Assembly (NCBI GenBank): GCA_026713105.1
Contig: JAPOPC010000010.1
Coordinates: 1 to 50,756, forward strand
Direction of reading: 5' to 3'
From: Acidimicrobiaceae bacterium
Lineage (GTDB): Bacteria > Actinomycetota > Acidimicrobiia > Acidimicrobiales > Poriferisodalaceae
Length of the DNA: 50,756 bases
Below are positions 32,070 to 40,064 of the stretch, one piece after another. The notes beneath the pieces are model-generated. The model had not been told where the DNA came from and did no database searches. It saw only the letters and a program-made list of their open reading frames with translations. The first letter of the stretch is position 1; every line of letters starts with the position of its first letter. The translations under genes and the position numbers were made by a program.

Positions 32070-33581
32070 ATGACCGCCGACCGCCGTAACGAGGACGCGA
32101 CAGCGCTGGCGGCGGCCTTTGCGGCTGGCGAGACGAATCCGTCGGAGGCGGTGCAGGCTGCGCTCGAGCGGATGGAACGGCTGAACCCGGCGCTGAACGC
32201 AGTCATCCATCCACGACCCGAGCGTGCCCTGGCCGAGGCCGCCGAGGCGACGCAGCGCTGGCTGGATCGCCGGGCGAGTCAGGGCGATCACGGCGAGGTG
32301 CTGTTCGACGGCGTGCCCATCGCGGTCAAAGACCTCGGCTGCGAGCAAGCGGGCGAGTTCCACCACGCAGGGGCGCGCTTTCTCGTCGACCTCGAATGGC
32401 GTGGCGCGCTCGACAGCCACCTGTACCGGCTGCTGCGCAATGCGGGGATGATCTCGGTCGGGCGCACGAACACCCCCGAGTTCGGCACCACCATCACGAC
32501 GGAGCCGGCTGTGTACGGCCCCACCGCGAACCCATGGGACCTGACCCGCTCACCCGGCGGTTCGAGCGGTGGTTCAGCGGCCGCCGTAGCGGCAGGCATC
32601 GTGCCGCTCGCCCACGGCAACGACGGCGGCGGCTCGATACGTGTGCCGGCTGCGGCATGCGGTCTCGTCGGGCTGAAGCCCACAAGAGGTCGAGTGTCGA
32701 CCGCACCACGACTCGGTGAGCACCGTGGCGGCTTCGCGGCCGACGGGATGCTCACGCGCACGGTGCGCGATGCGGCGAGGTGCCTCGACGTCATCAGCCG
32801 CCCGGCCCCAGGGGATCCCTACATCGCTCCCCCGATGCGGCCCGGGGAGTCGTTCGCCGACTCGCTGACAGCCTCGTTGCCGCCGCTGCGCATCGCCGCG
32901 TCGACGGGCGGTCCCGGTCGAGCAAGCGCACCGGCACGGCAGGCCGTCGAGCGCGCTGCGAGCCTGCTGGCGGAATTGGGGCACCACGTCGAGCCCGATA
33001 CGGCACCCGACGGCTGGTACAGCTCCGAACTCGCCGATCACACGGTTGTCGTGCGCACCGTGTCCATGGCGTCCGAACTGGCCGGCTGGGCAGAGCGGCT
33101 GGAGCGTCCGATGACAGCCGCCGACGTCGAGCCCGCCAATTGGTGGTCGGCCGAACTGGGCAACTCGCTGCCGGCCTCCGCCTATGTGCAGTCACTCGAA
33201 GCCCTCGCACGCTGGCGCAGGCGCGTCATGCCGTTCTGGAGCACCGGGCCGATTGCCCCAGGGGGCCCGCGCAGCCAAGACGGCTACGACATGCTGCTCA
33301 CGCCCGTGCTCGCCGACGTCACACCGCCGCTCGGCTACCTGTCCGACCCGAACGACGGTGCCAGGCGTATCGCTGAGTTGGCGGCCTTCGTGAACCAGGC
33401 CAACGTGAGCGGGCAGCCAGCCGTCTCACTGCCGACGGCGCTCGACCCCGATGGCCTGCCGCTGGGCGTGCAGTTGCACGCCGCTCACGGCGACGAGCAG
33501 CTCTTGCTGGCCGTCGCCCAGCACGTCGCCGATGCCGACGGGCTGATTCCCCTCGGCGACCTGGGTCAGCACTCGCGATGA
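32070..33581 (+). CDS. Amidase (amidase signature family), copy 2
   Basis: 503 residues, a paralogue of the preceding amidase. It shares [31 protein letters not shown] core sequence and the full triad: Lys in PIAVKDLG, Ser in [16 protein letters not shown] and nucleophile Ser in [14 protein letters not shown] 32070 is 28 bases after the stop of copy 1; the longer frame from 31950 would overlap that gene. It differs from copy 1 mainly in the C-terminal half (PMTAADVEPANWW, insertions around 390-410), suggesting a different substrate after tandem duplication. Its stop overlaps the next gene's ATG. Confidence 0.9.
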   Translation: MTADRRNEDATALAAAFAAGETNPSEAVQAALERMERLNPALNAVIHPRPERALAEAAEATQRWLDRRASQGDHGEVLFDGVPIAVKDLGCEQAGEFHHAGARFLVDLEWRGALDSHLYRLLRNAGMISVGRTNTPEFGTTITTEPAVYGPTANPWDLTRSPGGSSGGSAAAVAAGIVPLAHGNDGGGSIRVPAAACGLVGLKPTRGRVSTAPRLGEHRGGFAADGMLTRTVRDAARCLDVISRPAPGDPYIAPPMRPGESFADSLTASLPPLRIAASTGGPGRASAPARQAVERAASLLAELGHHVEPDTAPDGWYSSELADHTVVVRTVSMASELAGWAERLERPMTAADVEPANWWSAELGNSLPASAYVQSLEALARWRRRVMPFWSTGPIAPGGPRSQDGYDMLLTPVLADVTPPLGYLSDPNDGARRIAELAAFVNQANVSGQPAVSLPTALDPDGLPLGVQLHAAHGDEQLLLAVAQHVADADGLIPLGDLGQHSR

Positions 33582-34087
33582 CTCCCCCCGAGCGTGCCCT
33601 CGCCCGAGCAGTGGAACTCCTCGGCGAAGAAGGCGTCAGCGTGCGCAAGGCCGTGGTCGTCACCGATGCGGAGACCGCACGCGCCCACCGGCGCATCATG
33701 ATCGTTCGGGTGGCCGCCTTTGCCCTCGGGGCCGGCTTGGCGATTGCGTGGGGTATCGGCTGGCTGTTGATCGTGGCGGCAGTCGTCGCGCACCAGCTCC
33801 TGTTCAACGTTCATCGACTGCTGGCGGCCACCGAGAGCGGTCTCGTGCTGGCCGACATCAGCTTCCGTCGTGCGGTCATCGTCGCCCGTTGGCTCCCCGG
33901 CACAGACGCCACCTTGGTGCTGCGCACGAGCAGCCCACGGGTGGAGGTCACCGTCGAGCCGCCGGTGGACCAGCGCGGTGTCGGCGAGCCGTGGACGGGC
34001 CACGTGAGCGGAACCGACCTCGACGGCTTCGAGGCCACTATCCGCGCTGCAGGCGGCGAGCCGTTGCGCCGCACCGCGACAGACTGA
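33578..34087 (+). CDS. Hypothetical protein with two membrane segments
   Basis: 169 residues, not recognised. A short cytoplasmic N-terminal region (1-40) is followed by a hydrophobic hairpin (about 41-77, RVAAFALGAGLAIAW then WLLIVAAVVAHQLLF), then a soluble C-terminal part of about 90 residues with beta-type character (DATLVLRTSSPRVEVTVEPP). The ATG overlaps the amidase 2 stop by 4 bases (ATGA), so it is translated from the amidase mRNA. Function unknown. Confidence 0.65.
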   Translation: MTPPERALARAVELLGEEGVSVRKAVVVTDAETARAHRRIMIVRVAAFALGAGLAIAWGIGWLLIVAAVVAHQLLFNVHRLLAATESGLVLADISFRRAVIVARWLPGTDATLVLRTSSPRVEVTVEPPVDQRGVGEPWTGHVSGTDLDGFEATIRAAGGEPLRRTATD

Positions 34088-34157
34088 CACCCCAGGGCCG
34101 ACGCAACGAGCACGTCGTCTACCAGCACGTCTTGGGTAACAAGTACGGTGACGCGCC

Positions 34158-35009
34158 GTGAGACTGCTGCGTTACACCGTCACCGGCGACAACGCGACCC
34201 ACGTCGGCGTGGCGACCGACGATGGAGTTGCACGGCTCGACGGCCGGGAAGCCAACGGCGAACCAATCACCACCGTTGGACAGGCGGTTGCCGCTGCGCT
34301 GGCCGATCCGGCGCCGCTTGCCCAGATTCCGACCGAGCATGGTTGGGACGACATCACCTTCGCCGTCCCGGCAGACGTGGGCGCTCGTCTGTTGTGCGCC
34401 GGCGCGAACTATCACAAGAAGTACCCGCTGGGCGGCAACGTCCAGGCGCCGGCGCAGCCGGTCTACTTCAACAAGCCCCCAGGCACGCTCGTGGCTCACC
34501 ACGAAAATCTCGTCCGGCCCACGGCGTCGGTTCAGTTCGACTACGAGGTTGAGCTGGCGGTGATCATCGGTCGGGCTGGTCGTCACATCGACGCCGCCGA
34601 AGCCCTCGCGTACGTGGGCGGTTACACGATCCTCAACGACGGATCCGTTCGGGACTGGCAGCGCCACAGCGTGGCGGCGGGCAAGAACTTCTTCCGCTCG
34701 GGCTCGATGGGCCCGTGGATCACCACCGCTGACCAGATCGCCGACCCGGCAGCACTAGAGGTGATCTGCCGCGTGAACGGCGAGGAACGCCAGCGGGCCA
34801 GTGCGAGCGAGATGATCTTCTCGGTCCCAGAGATCATCTCGTACCTGTCGAAGGTGATGCCGCTCGAACCCGGCGATGTCATCGCCACCGGCTCGCCCGA
34901 GGGCACCGGCGGATCGCACGAACCGCCACGCTGGCTGGTTCCGGGCGATGAGATCGACTTCGAGGTACCCGGCATCGGGGTCTTGCAGAACCGGGTGATC
35001 GACGAGTAG
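34158..35009 (+). CDS. Fumarylacetoacetate hydrolase family protein
   Basis: 283 residues of the FAHD family, which cleaves or decarboxylates 2-oxo/acylpyruvate-type compounds with a divalent metal. The metal ligands appear as Glu130 and Glu132 (FDYEVELAVIIG) and Asp161 (NDGSVRDWQ). Other family marks are NYHKKYPLGG, FNKPPGTL and DVIATGSPEGTG. Start is GTG 34158 with TACGGT 8 nt before and no Shine-Dalgarno. It may take part in aromatic or amino-acid breakdown; the exact substrate cannot be assigned. Confidence 0.9.
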   Translation: MRLLRYTVTGDNATHVGVATDDGVARLDGREANGEPITTVGQAVAAALADPAPLAQIPTEHGWDDITFAVPADVGARLLCAGANYHKKYPLGGNVQAPAQPVYFNKPPGTLVAHHENLVRPTASVQFDYEVELAVIIGRAGRHIDAAEALAYVGGYTILNDGSVRDWQRHSVAAGKNFFRSGSMGPWITTADQIADPAALEVICRVNGEERQRASASEMIFSVPEIISYLSKVMPLEPGDVIATGSPEGTGGSHEPPRWLVPGDEIDFEVPGIGVLQNRVIDE

Positions 35010-35088
35010 CTGCGCTCAGGCCCAATGCGTTGGCGACCGCCGAGTCGAGCTGCCGTGTCCGTGCGGTGTCCTTGCGGAGCCCCGGAAG

Positions 35089-35133
35089 ACCCGAACTGAG
35101 ACCCGAACTGAGATCCGGCTGAGAATCGCTGAG
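35089..35133. repeat. Degenerate 12-bp direct repeats in an intergenic region
   Basis: Two perfect copies of acccgaactgag at 35089-35112 followed by two decayed copies (atccggctgag, aatcgctgag). The rest of the 255-bp gap 35010-35264 shows nothing recognisable. Possibly a regulator-binding array upstream of the M15 peptidase gene, or simple slippage. Confidence 0.55.
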
Positions 35134-35264
35134 GGCGACACCGGGGGCCGACCATCCATCGGTACCTTGGGCCGAAGGTCCTGGTGATCGCTTGCGATGA
35201 CCACGGGCGACCGCAAGTACACGACGGCACCAGCCCCAGGCTGGCTCCAGCAAGGACGCGCCAG

Positions 35265-36614
35265 GTGCGAGGTTCACGGCGAGGGACGGCACGGCGCGGT
35301 GTCGTGGCAATCGCGTTCGCGCTCGTCGTGAGCGTCGTGCCGATTGCCGGCACCGGTGCGCAGTCGCAGCCGTCCGATGCTGAGCTGCGCAAGCGTCAAG
35401 AACAGCTGGAGCAACAGCAGAAGGAGCTCGAGGCACAGCTTGCCGAGGAGAAGCGGATCCGTGATGAGGCCCAAGCGGAACTGCTCGGGAAGGTCCTGGA
35501 AGTCGATCTGCAGCAGGCAGACGTCAACGAGGTATTGGTGGCCTTCGACCAGCTGAGGCTCCTGGTAAACGAACAGCGAGCCGATCTCGACCAAGCCGAG
35601 TTGGCCTTGGCCGCTGCGGAGGCGTCGGTCGAGGCGGCGATCCAGCGCGTTCTGTCGCTGGACGAGCAGCACTCCGAGTTGGGACAGCGCGTCATCGACC
35701 TCATCGTTCAGACCTATATCGGTCACGACGCTCTGGTGGAAGGCTCCTACGGCTTGGTGCGCACCGGTGACATCTACGATGCTGCTCGCATCCGGGTCCT
35801 CATCGGTGCGGCCCTTGGCGACTTGAACGCGACCGGTGACCAGCTGAGGGCACTCACCATCGACGCGGAACTGGCATTGCGCGAATTCGAGCGAGCCGAG
35901 GAGCTGCGAGACGTCCGTCGCGTCGAATCCGAGCGCGCACTGGAGGACTTGCTCGACGCCGTCGAGCAGGAGGCCATCGTGCTCGTGGAGCTCGAGGACG
36001 AACTCGACACCTTGCTGTACGAGCAGGCGGCGCTGCAGGAGTGGAACGACGCTGCCGCAGCCGATGTGGCCGAGACGGCAGACCTCGTCGCCAGCGCCAT
36101 CACCGGGCAACGGCGCATCGAGACCGAATTGAAGCGCCGAAAGGCGGAAGAGGAACGGAGGCGGCGCGAGGCCGAGGAGCGGGCTCGCCAGGAGCGTGAA
36201 GGCACTGCTGGGCAGCTCACCGATGGCAAGCTCGTCTGGGTGGGCGGCATCCAAGTCCACGAATCGATCGCGAACAATGTGCGGAACCTGCTTGAGCATG
36301 CTGCCCGGGACGGGATCCGGCTGACCGGCGGCGGCTATCGGAGCGCTGCCTCGCAGATCGCTCTGCGCCGGGCGCACTGCGGCACCAGCCAGTGGGCGAT
36401 CTACCAGAAACCTTCCTACCAGTGCCGACCGCCTACCGCCCGGCCAGGTCGATCCATGCACGAGCAAGGCAAGGCCATCGACTTCCGCCACAACGGCCGG
36501 TCGGTCAATAGTCGCAACTCGACGGCATTCAGGTGGCTGGCTGCCAACGCCAAGACATACGGCCTGTTCAACCTGCCCAGCGAGCCCTGGCACTGGTCCA
36601 CCAACGGCAACTGA
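35265..36614 (+). CDS. Secreted coiled-coil protein with M15 D,D-carboxypeptidase domain
   Basis: 449 residues from GTG 35265, chosen for AAGGA 8 nt upstream; the frame is open to 35184. Signal peptide RRGVVAIAFALVVSVVPIAGTGAQ. Then a long Gln/Glu/Ala-rich coiled coil (about 25-320, EELRxxxQEQLEQQQKELE type), resembling the N-terminal part of cell-wall hydrolase regulators such as RipA/FtsX partners. A C-terminal VanY/M15 domain has zinc motifs SMHEQGKAIDF (His, Asp) and EPWHW (His). It probably trims peptidoglycan stem peptides, with the coiled coil controlling access during division. Convergent with imuB. Confidence 0.85.
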   Translation: MRGSRRGTARRGVVAIAFALVVSVVPIAGTGAQSQPSDAELRKRQEQLEQQQKELEAQLAEEKRIRDEAQAELLGKVLEVDLQQADVNEVLVAFDQLRLLVNEQRADLDQAELALAAAEASVEAAIQRVLSLDEQHSELGQRVIDLIVQTYIGHDALVEGSYGLVRTGDIYDAARIRVLIGAALGDLNATGDQLRALTIDAELALREFERAEELRDVRRVESERALEDLLDAVEQEAIVLVELEDELDTLLYEQAALQEWNDAAAADVAETADLVASAITGQRRIETELKRRKAEEERRRREAEERARQEREGTAGQLTDGKLVWVGGIQVHESIANNVRNLLEHAARDGIRLTGGGYRSAASQIALRRAHCGTSQWAIYQKPSYQCRPPTARPGRSMHEQGKAIDFRHNGRSVNSRNSTAFRWLAANAKTYGLFNLPSEPWHWSTNGN

Positions 36615-36638
36615 CCGGCGGGAGTTGCTGCGAGCGGC

Positions 36639-38297
36639 TCAGTCGTAGGCGGCTTCGCGCTGCCAGCGGCCGCCCTCGACAGCGCAGAGATGAGCGGTGC
36701 CGTCGTCGAGCACCAGCTGGAACCGGGCCTGGCGGCGGCGTGCTCGCAGGTCCCACCAGCGCTCGTCCAGCGGCCACGGCCCTGCCCACGCCGTGATGGC
36801 GCTGGTGCGCCCGTCAGCCCGCCGCAGCACCGCGGGAGGAGCGCTGAGGTGCGCCCTGCCACTCACGCCCACCGGCTCGCCGTCCTCATCGAGCACCACG
36901 AGCGGCTCTGGTTCTGCCAACACCTCGGCAGGGGCCGGCGCACCCAGCCGTCCCGGCCAGGGAGGCGCTGTATTTGATGCGCCGGCTGGGCCGGTGGTGC
37001 CGAACGGGAGGCGCTGCTCCAGATCTGCGAAGCGGCGGCCGGAGCCCAATCGGCCCACAGCAACCCCGTCGAAGCCGACCAACGCCTGCACCCGGCCCAT
37101 GGCTCGCTCGGCTCGCTCGTCAGCCTCCGACTGACCGCCCCAGAAGCCAAGCTGGCGTCCTTCATCGGGAGCTGTCTCGGCTACTGCCAGCCGGATGAGC
37201 GAGATACGACCGCTTGGACTGTCCCGGCCCCGGACGCTGCGCCAGCCATCGAGCTGCCAGCGAACGCGGTCGACCACATCGGGCGGGCTGAAACGGAACC
37301 CGTGACGCCACCGCCTGCTGGACGTCTCGCCATGCTCGGTCTCGGCGCTGACCTCCACGCACACCAGCGCCTGCCCTGCCCGGGTCAGCTGGGCGTCGAG
37401 CTGATCTGCCAGGGCCTTGGCCATGAACGCCACCGTGTCGAGCCGGTCAGCGGGCGGATCGATCTCGGTTTCGACGCTGAGCTCAAGCTGGGCGGCTGCG
37501 GGCTGGCTCGGCCGGAAATCACGCCCGCTGGCCAGGCGGTGCGCCCATTCGCCCTGGGTGCCGAACCTGCCGATCAAGTCGGCGACGGGCAAGGCCGCCA
37601 CGTCGCCCAAGGTGCGCAACCCCAGCCGCCCGAGCACATCGGTGAAATCGCCGGCTGTGTTCGATGCGCCGACCCCACGAGGGCCAGCTGTGTTTGATGC
37701 GCCGACCCCAGAAGGGCCAGCTGAGCTGGGGTCCGCCCCCAGCGGTGAGAACGCCCCGGCCAGGGCTCGCTGCGACAGCTCACTGAGAAACGCTGCGCTG
37801 GTACCCGCAGGCACCACCAGCGCCTGAGCCGATGGGGCCCGGGTCGATGCCAACTGGGCGGCCAGACCGGCAGCGAACAGGCCATCGGCAATGCCGACGC
37901 GGACGGATACATCGGCCGTTGCGTCATCCAGCACGCCAGCGATGGTCTGCTGCACCAACTCGGCCAACGCCTCGTCGCCGCCGTAGTAGCGCGACGGACC
38001 CCGGGTGGCGACGACGCAGCAGCCAGCCCCCAGCACCTCGACTCTCGGCGTCAGGTCTTCCAATGCCGTGACCACGGGGGCGAAGCGTCGGGCGTCAAGA
38101 TCAGGATCTCGCTCGACCAGCTCCAAGGCGGGGCATTCGGACTGGGCTTGGCGGCGGCGCATCCCCGTGCGCACCCCGGCCGCAATGGCCGCAGGTGTGA
38201 GCGCAGTGATCCGCCCCGCAGACACCACTCCTGCGGGCGTCGCCGGATCGAGCCCTGCTGCGATCGCGGACCAGTCCTCGACCTCCACCACCAGCAT
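36639..38297 (-). CDS. imuB: ImuB, catalytically inactive Y-family polymerase-like mutasome subunit
   Basis: About 552 residues from ATG 38297; the frame is open to an ATG at 38372 that overlaps imuA'. MLVVEVEDWSAIAAG aligns with the start of mycobacterial ImuB, and GVRTGMRRRQAQSECP, VGIADGLFAAGLAA, LGRLGLRTLGDVAALP, APPWPGRL and WAGPWPLDERWWD are ImuB signatures. The catalytic acids of active Y-family polymerases are missing, as is known for ImuB, which bridges DnaE2, ImuA' and the beta clamp. Two insertions with GASNTA repeats are present: GPSGVGASNTAGPRGVGASNTAG near the finger region, and GPAGASNTA nearer the C terminus. It is transcribed after imuA'. Confidence 0.92.
   Translation of the reverse strand: MLVVEVEDWSAIAAGLDPATPAGVVSAGRITALTPAAIAAGVRTGMRRRQAQSECPALELVERDPDLDARRFAPVVTALEDLTPRVEVLGAGCCVVATRGPSRYYGGDEALAELVQQTIAGVLDDATADVSVRVGIADGLFAAGLAAQLASTRAPSAQALVVPAGTSAAFLSELSQRALAGAFSPLGADPSSAGPSGVGASNTAGPRGVGASNTAGDFTDVLGRLGLRTLGDVAALPVADLIGRFGTQGEWAHRLASGRDFRPSQPAAAQLELSVETEIDPPADRLDTVAFMAKALADQLDAQLTRAGQALVCVEVSAETEHGETSSRRWRHGFRFSPPDVVDRVRWQLDGWRSVRGRDSPSGRISLIRLAVAETAPDEGRQLGFWGGQSEADERAERAMGRVQALVGFDGVAVGRLGSGRRFADLEQRLPFGTTGPAGASNTAPPWPGRLGAPAPAEVLAEPEPLVVLDEDGEPVGVSGRAHLSAPPAVLRRADGRTSAITAWAGPWPLDERWWDLRARRRQARFQLVLDDGTAHLCAVEGGRWQREAAYD
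37654..37731 (-). repeat. 33-bp tandem repeat in imuB (dispersed in imuA')
   Basis: Units starting at 37654, 37687 and (partial) 37720, each gctgtgtt(c/t)gatgcgccgacccc..., encode GPxGVGASNTA. A 29-bp part matches 38661-38689 in imuA' with one difference, and a shortened relative lies at 36968-36996 in imuB. All keep the reading frame. Confidence 0.85.
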
Positions 38298-38337
38298 CCG
38301 CGGTGGAATGTCGGCGGGGCTTTCGGGAACGGTTCGG

Positions 38338-39162
38338 CTATCCGGCACGGCGCTGCAAGGGGACGACCACATCGGTGCCGGTCACGGCCACTGGAGCGCC
38401 GGCCTCGGGGATGCCAGCCACTGGGACGCCGGTCTGGGAGGAACCGGCCGAAGCAGGCCAGGGAACGGTGTCGATGGCACCGGGGACGGGAGCAATGCGT
38501 CCGGTGGCATCGGGCAGCCACAGGACGGCCCGCCGCGGCAGTGACGCCGCGCCGCGGCCTACCGCCACCACCTCGGCCCGTCGTTCCCGCAGCCGACCGT
38601 GCCCGAGACCGAGACCGGTCCATGCCGCACGTTCCACCGTCAGGGTCACGTCAGGGCTGAATGCGCCGACCCCACGAGGGCCGGCTGTGCCCAATGCGCC
38701 GGATGCGCCGACCCGCGAGGCGCGCTCCTCGGCGACTTCGATCACCACGGTCCCCCGCTCCCGCAGGCGGGTGCGCAGGCGCCGGCTGTGAGCGGCTGCC
38801 AGCCGCACCCCGGCAGCCAGCAGGACCACATCGACGTTACCGATCAGGGCGTTCAGCACTTCGGCCGCTGCATCGCCGGGCTCGTCCACGAACACCCACC
38901 GGTCCAGCGACACCCCTCGCTCGGCCACTGCTGAGACGCCCATGCGCCCCAGGCCCACAGCGGTCACCCATCCCCCGGTGCGCGAGACCTCTGCGGCAAA
39001 GGCCGTCGCCAAGGTCAGTGCCCCCGGTCCCTGAGCGGCCAGTGCCGACCCCGGGACGAGGCCTGGTTGCGTCAGCAGCGGTGCCAGTTCGTCAGCGACA
39101 GGCAGCAGCCGCTCGGGATGCCCGATGGCCATATCGCTCAGACGAACCGCTTCGGCAGTCAT
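38338..39162 (-). CDS. imuA': ImuA'-like RecA-fold mutasome subunit
   Basis: 274 residues, weakly RecA-like, of the kind that precedes imuB in actinobacteria. LVPGSALAAQGPGALTLATAFAAE corresponds to the degenerate P-loop region and VDVVLLAAGVRLAAAHSRRLRTRLRERGTVVIEV to the second strand region. The protein supports translesion synthesis with ImuB and DnaE2. It carries an in-frame GTAGPRGVGA-type insertion shared with imuB. ATG 39162 is 6 nt from TAGTCT (39169-39174), a leaderless arrangement, with two degenerate LexA-like sites upstream. imuB follows 40 bases downstream or overlaps, depending on start. Confidence 0.87.
   Translation of the reverse strand: MTAEAVRLSDMAIGHPERLLPVADELAPLLTQPGLVPGSALAAQGPGALTLATAFAAEVSRTGGWVTAVGLGRMGVSAVAERGVSLDRWVFVDEPGDAAAEVLNALIGNVDVVLLAAGVRLAAAHSRRLRTRLRERGTVVIEVAEERASRVGASGALGTAGPRGVGAFSPDVTLTVERAAWTGLGLGHGRLRERRAEVVAVGRGAASLPRRAVLWLPDATGRIAPVPGAIDTVPWPASAGSSQTGVPVAGIPEAGAPVAVTGTDVVVPLQRRAG
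38661..38725 (-). repeat. Copy of the imuB 33-bp repeat in imuA'
   Basis: atgcgccgaccccacgaggg and its continuation (38661-38689) match the imuB repeat; a second partial copy follows at 38702-38720. It encodes GTAGPRGVGA in ImuA'. Confidence 0.8.
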
Positions 39163-39168
39163 CGCGAC

Positions 39169-39205
39169 AGACTAGACGAACAATCGTCTTCACGAACGAA
39201 TGTAT
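39169..39205 (-). promoter_or_regulatory. imuA' promoter with two degenerate LexA-like sites
   Basis: A TAGTCT -10 (39169-39174) lies 6 nt before the ATG. Upstream, GAACAATCGTCT (39178-39189) and GAACGAATGTAT (39194-39205) each keep one perfect GAAC half-site and a decayed partner, 16 bp apart. This mirrors the layout at dnaE2, so SOS control is likely but weaker in sequence. Confidence 0.55.
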
Positions 39206-39286
39206 ATCAATCGCTGTCCGTGTTGTGCTCCGCCTGAAGCGTTTGCAGCCAAGGGGTGCGTCGGCCAGGAGTCGCGCTGCGTCGAG

Positions 39287-39553
39287 CTACTTCGTCCCGA
39301 CGAGCAGGGTGGCGCCGATCGGGCCGGCCTGCTCGCTGTGCAGCATGCCAGCGGGAACCTCGCACCAGTCCCCCACGGCCATGACCCGGGTCTCATCAGT
39401 GAGCCCCAGCCGGAACTCGCCCTCGGTCACCATGGCCATCGCCGAGAAATCGTGGCTGTGAAGCTCCCCGTCGGCATCGGGCGCGAACACCGCGTCTCGG
39501 GGCTCGCCATAGCCCCGCGCAGTGAGCTCGGAACGAAACTCGTCTTCGGTCAT
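39287..39553 (-). CDS. Small cupin-domain protein
   Basis: 88 residues forming a single cupin barrel. The first motif is seen as GELHSHDFSAMAMVTEGEFRLGL (metal-type His residues HSH and the conserved Glu) and the second as VMAVGDWCEVPAGMLHSE. Such small cupins are often sugar- or ligand-binding and rarely identifiable by sequence. The ATG at 39553 is 7 nt from TACCGT (- strand 39561-39566) and lacks a Shine-Dalgarno. It ends 124 bases before imuA'; co-transcription is possible but imuA' has its own promoter. Confidence 0.8.
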   Translation of the reverse strand: MTEDEFRSELTARGYGEPRDAVFAPDADGELHSHDFSAMAMVTEGEFRLGLTDETRVMAVGDWCEVPAGMLHSEQAGPIGATLLVGTK

Positions 39554-39600
39554 GGGCGCAACGGTAGCCCTGAAGTGACGATGCCGGTACGCGCGGCGGC

Positions 39601-39695
39601 CGTGCTTGTCGCTACCGCCAGCGAGCTAGCGACCGTGCTTGTCGCTACCGCTAGCGAGCTAGCGGCCGTGCTTGTCGCTACCGCTAGCGGTAGTG
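39601..39695. repeat. 33-bp tandem repeat with internal palindromes
   Basis: Three units start at 39601, 39634 and 39667 (cgtgcttgtcgctaccgc...). The last contains the perfect palindrome TACCGCTAGCGGTA and holds the stop codon of the NifU-N-like gene. Shared words (tcgcta, agcgag) reappear at 39987-40004 on the other side of that gene. Could fold into hairpins and act as terminator or repeat-type element. Confidence 0.8.
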
Positions 39696-39974
39696 AGCGA
39701 ACAGCTCTTCGATGATCTCGGCGATGCCGTCAGAGGTATGACCCCGAGAGAGGTCGATGGTGGCCACGTTGCCGTACACGTGGATGTGGTCGACGCCGCC
39801 CCGCTGGAACAAGCGCCACGCCAGCAGGTCGGCTGGGTCCTCGGCGCTGGCCGCATCGTCCGCACTGTTGTAGTAGCGGTGGCCCGCCCCGGTCAGCGGA
39901 CGGTTCGTCTCGAATTGAACGGTGCCCGCACGGACGGACGACGGTCGTTCTGCGACGCGGACGGGCTGACCCAT
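39684..39974 (-). CDS. NifU N-terminal (Nfu_N)-domain small protein
   Basis: 96 residues resembling the Scaffold Nfu/NifU N-terminal domain (PF08712): RVAERPSSVRAGTVQFETNRPL, then WRLFQRGGVDHIHVYGNVATIDL. In larger proteins this domain precedes the Cys-containing Fe-S scaffold; here there is no CxxC, so it is a stand-alone domain of unknown role. ATG 39974 is 8 nt from a TACGCT hexamer. Its last codons and stop lie in the 33-bp tandem repeat. Divergent from the acyl-CoA dehydrogenase. Confidence 0.65.
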   Translation of the reverse strand: MGQPVRVAERPSSVRAGTVQFETNRPLTGAGHRYYNSADDAASAEDPADLLAWRLFQRGGVDHIHVYGNVATIDLSRGHTSDGIAEIIEELFAHYR

Positions 39975-39986
39975 GGCCGATGAGCG

Positions 39987-40004
39987 TAGCGAGATATGTC
40001 GCTA
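39987..40004. promoter_or_regulatory. Inverted repeat TAGCGA-N6-TCGCTA between divergent genes
   Basis: A perfect 6-bp inverted repeat with a 6-bp spacer in the 90-bp gap between the NifU-N-like gene (-) and the acyl-CoA dehydrogenase (+). Likely operator; the same words occur in the tandem repeat at 39601-39695. Confidence 0.5.
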
Positions 40005-40064
40005 GCTTGGGGCTGCTTGTCCGCCGGACTTCCCCACAGTCCTCCCCACCATCAGGAGCCCGAC

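Noticed and set aside
39601..39695. CRISPR-like array
   Set aside because: Units are contiguous 33-bp tandem repeats without unique spacers, and no cas genes are present.
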